From Salinimicrobium sp963709775 (GTDB taxonomy: Bacteria > Bacteroidota > Bacteroidia > Flavobacteriales > Flavobacteriaceae), in NCBI GenBank assembly GCA_963709775.1, contig CAVPXS010000007.1, positions 434,001 to 498,000 on the forward strand: a DNA stretch of 64,000 nt, written 5' to 3'. The notes under the pieces are model-generated. The model searched no databases. It was not told the origin of the DNA and saw nothing but the letters and a program-made list of their open reading frames with translations. Both the position numbers and the translations under genes were made by a program. Positions 62,319-64,000 of this stretch are shown in pieces. How positions within the stretch are numbered: the first letter of the stretch is position 1; each line of letters starts with the position of its first letter.

Positions 62319-64000
62319 ATTGCGACTTTTTTTGGAGGATTCAGGTTTTCGGGAAGTTGGATATTTCGGTTTTCACATAGCCACTTCACCAGATTTTCCA
62401 CGCCTTCCTGTACAGTATATTTAGGCTCCCAACCTGTGGCCTCTTTGAATTTATTGGTATTGGAAACATAATAGAATTGGTCCCCTGTACGCCAGTCTTC
62501 AAAACTCACATCCATCTCTTTCCCGGCTTTCTCTTTGATTGTATCCAGGATCTCCAGGAGACTCACCGTATTTTCGGGTCCTCCACCAATGTTGAAAGCT
62601 TCTCCTGCCAGTTTATCAATATTCTTATGCGCCAGCATGAATGCATCTATAAGATCTTCTACAAATAGAATATCCCTTACCTGCTTTCCGTTTCCGTAAA
62701 TGGTTATTGGTTGATTCTCCAGGGCGCTGATGAGGAAATGTGCCACCCAACCCTGATCTTCGGTACCAAACTGGTGTGGCCCGTAAATGCAGCTCATTCT
62801 AAAAACCGCTGTTTTAAGACCATAGGTTCTTGAATAGTCCAGGATGTATTGATCTGCGGCCCCTTTTGAACAGCCGTAAGGGCTGTGGAAATCAAGCGGA
62901 ATTTTCTCATTGATCCCATGCTTCTTCATCCTGGCATCTTCAGGATAGAACCTGGTCTCATTTTCAACCATTTTCACATCCTGTAGATTCCCATATACTT
63001 TATTCGTGGAAGTGAAGATCAAAGACGGCTGATGCTTACTTTTTCTTATTGCTTCAAGCAAATGAAAAGTGCCCTTAAGATTCACATTAAAATCGTGAAT
63101 AGGGTTTGTCACCGATGAGGTTACGGCAACCTGTGCACAGAGGTGAAAAACTTCGGAAGCATTATTCACACACTCCTGTAAAATCCTCTCCTCATTAATG
63201 TCGGAGATCTGGATGATCAATTTATCTCCATATTTCTTCTGAAGCCATTGCAAATTTTCTTCTACTCCATCTCTAAAAAGGCTGTCGTAGATCATCACTC
63301 TTTTCCCTTCAGAAAGGAAGCGGGAGGCAAGATTGGTTCCAATGAATCCGGCGCCTCCGGTTATTAAGGTGTATTTCTCCTTTTCAGAAATTTTATATTG
63401 CTTCTTAATATAATTTTGCTCTCTAATTTCTTCTACTCCGTGGTTCAAAAGCAGCTTGTATAATAGCTTTTCGGTGCCATCGGTCTTTTTCAATCCAAAA
63501 TGATACTCCCGCTCATCGAGATGGAATCCACCTACCGTGGAGTTTTTTGGATCGAGATCTTTTAAGGAATACCAATAGATCCTGTCGGCATTGGCATTAA
63601 GGACATTCTTGAATTCCTGATACTGTTTCACCTCATCATCTTGCCAGGTAGAGAAACCAACTTCCGAAATCCAGATTTCCTGTTTATAGCCATATTTATC
63701 AAGAATTTCCCTTACACTTTGAATATTGATCTCCCATCCTTTCCATTGCTGGTCGAAAACGTGCGGGAAACCATGAATTCCTACGGCATCTATATAATCA
63801 AGGACTTTTTGCTCGGCCATCATTTGCAGCCAATTGGGGTCTATGGGGCTCATCCCGCCAAGAAGCGTCTTTTTTCCCCTTTTTTGAGCCCAGTGAGCCG
63901 CCATGCCTATCATCGTGGAAAACTTGTTCCAGGAATAATCAAGAGTAAAATCGTACTCCACTTTGTTGTTTGGCTCATTCCATAATTCCACCCATTCGAA
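62315..64000 (-). CDS. glycoside hydrolase-like (clan GH-A) domain fused to NAD-dependent epimerase/dehydratase, N-terminus outside window
   Basis: The frame runs off the right end of the window, so the first residues are missing. Visible residues 1-205 look like the C-terminal half of a TIM-barrel glycosidase: WNEPNN with the acid/base Glu, LLGGMSPIDPNWL, AVGIHGFP and EIWISEVGFSTW with a Glu in the nucleophile position. From about 210 an extended SDR begins: ITGGAGFIG, STNKVYG, catalytic YGCSK and GNGKQVRDILFVEDL, like CDP-paratose 2-epimerase-type enzymes. Both halves keep their key residues. It begins the visible part of the cluster. Confidence 0.85.
   Translation of the reverse strand, partial: FEWVELWNEPNNKVEYDFTLDYSWNKFSTMIGMAAHWAQKRGKKTLLGGMSPIDPNWLQMMAEQKVLDYIDAVGIHGFPHVFDQQWKGWEINIQSVREILDKYGYKQEIWISEVGFSTWQDDEVKQYQEFKNVLNANADRIYWYSLKDLDPKNSTVGGFHLDEREYHFGLKKTDGTEKLLYKLLLNHGVEEIREQNYIKKQYKISEKEKYTLITGGAGFIGTNLASRFLSEGKRVMIYDSLFRDGVEENLQWLQKKYGDKLIIQISDINEERILQECVNNASEVFHLCAQVAVTSSVTNPIHDFNVNLKGTFHLLEAIRKSKHQPSLIFTSTNKVYGNLQDVKMVENETRFYPEDARMKKHGINEKIPLDFHSPYGCSKGAADQYILDYSRTYGLKTAVFRMSCIYGPHQFGTEDQGWVAHFLISALENQPITIYGNGKQVRDILFVEDLIDAFMLAHKNIDKLAGEAFNIGGGPENTVSLLEILDTIKEKAGKEMDVSFEDWRTGDQFYYVSNTNKFKEATGWEPKYTVQEGVENLVKWLCENRNIQLPENLNPPKKVAI

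Overview
The window reads as chromosomal DNA of a marine-type Flavobacteriaceae bacterium (Bacteroidota), closest in gene order and protein style to the Gramella/Salegentibacter/Zunongwangia group. This is a judgement from protein style, not a search. Supporting signs are the gliding and type IX secretion genes sprE and gldH, flavobacterial families of unknown function (DUF4254, DUF4292, DUF5687, DUF6168, DUF6341, DUF6427), an ATP synthase operon without atpD/atpC, absence of Shine-Dalgarno sequences, several TTG starts, and repeated TAnnTTTG promoter elements 15-60 nt upstream of genes.

Layout. 1-7.5 kb: dTDP-L-rhamnose operon (rfbBACD), a membrane-anchored SRPBCC protein, a UDP-glucuronate decarboxylase-like enzyme, a family 2 glycosyltransferase and a CapK/PaaK-like adenylate-forming enzyme; this is surface polysaccharide supply. 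7.6-12 kb: purD, DUF6341, DUF6427, DUF4254 and a family 9 glycosyltransferase. 12-18 kb: a PaaE-like flavo-iron-sulfur reductase, a PadR regulator with two related membrane proteins, a DUF5687 ABC exporter and a CPBP protease. 18.3-27.1 kb: sprE, a bactofilin and atpZ-DUF6168-atpBEFHAG. 27.2-34.2 kb: a small lipoprotein, a wrecked flippase, dut, a sugar nucleotidyltransferase, a TPR protein, DUF4292 and an EnvC-like protein. 34.5-42.4 kb: thioesterase, HU/SPOR protein, dprA, trpS, plsC, an ECF sigma factor with an OmpA/PorT-like partner, and recA. 42.5-48 kb: a candidate structured RNA, trhO, ricT, gldH and PBP1A. 48-54.9 kb: a CoA-transferase pair split by a four-helix-bundle cassette, then a minus-strand run lplA-CNNM-ogt-serine hydrolase-exonuclease. 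55.1-64 kb: an eight-gene, tightly coupled minus-strand operon with a methyltransferase, three related CgeB-type glycosyltransferases, a GT4 enzyme, a Gfo/Idh oxidoreductase, a zinc dehydrogenase and a glycoside hydrolase-epimerase fusion. This last cluster is the best candidate for an undescribed pathway.

Two themes cut across the window. First, at least ten genes, including essential-type ones such as PBP1A, are broken by single-base indels, mostly in short homopolymers. Most are probably sequence errors, but a dense group at 27.4-28.8 kb could be true decay. Second, intergenic spaces carry heptamer-like low-complexity repeats and small palindromes, and similar repeats flank the four-helix-bundle cassette. 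No rRNA, tRNA, CRISPR array or transposase was found.
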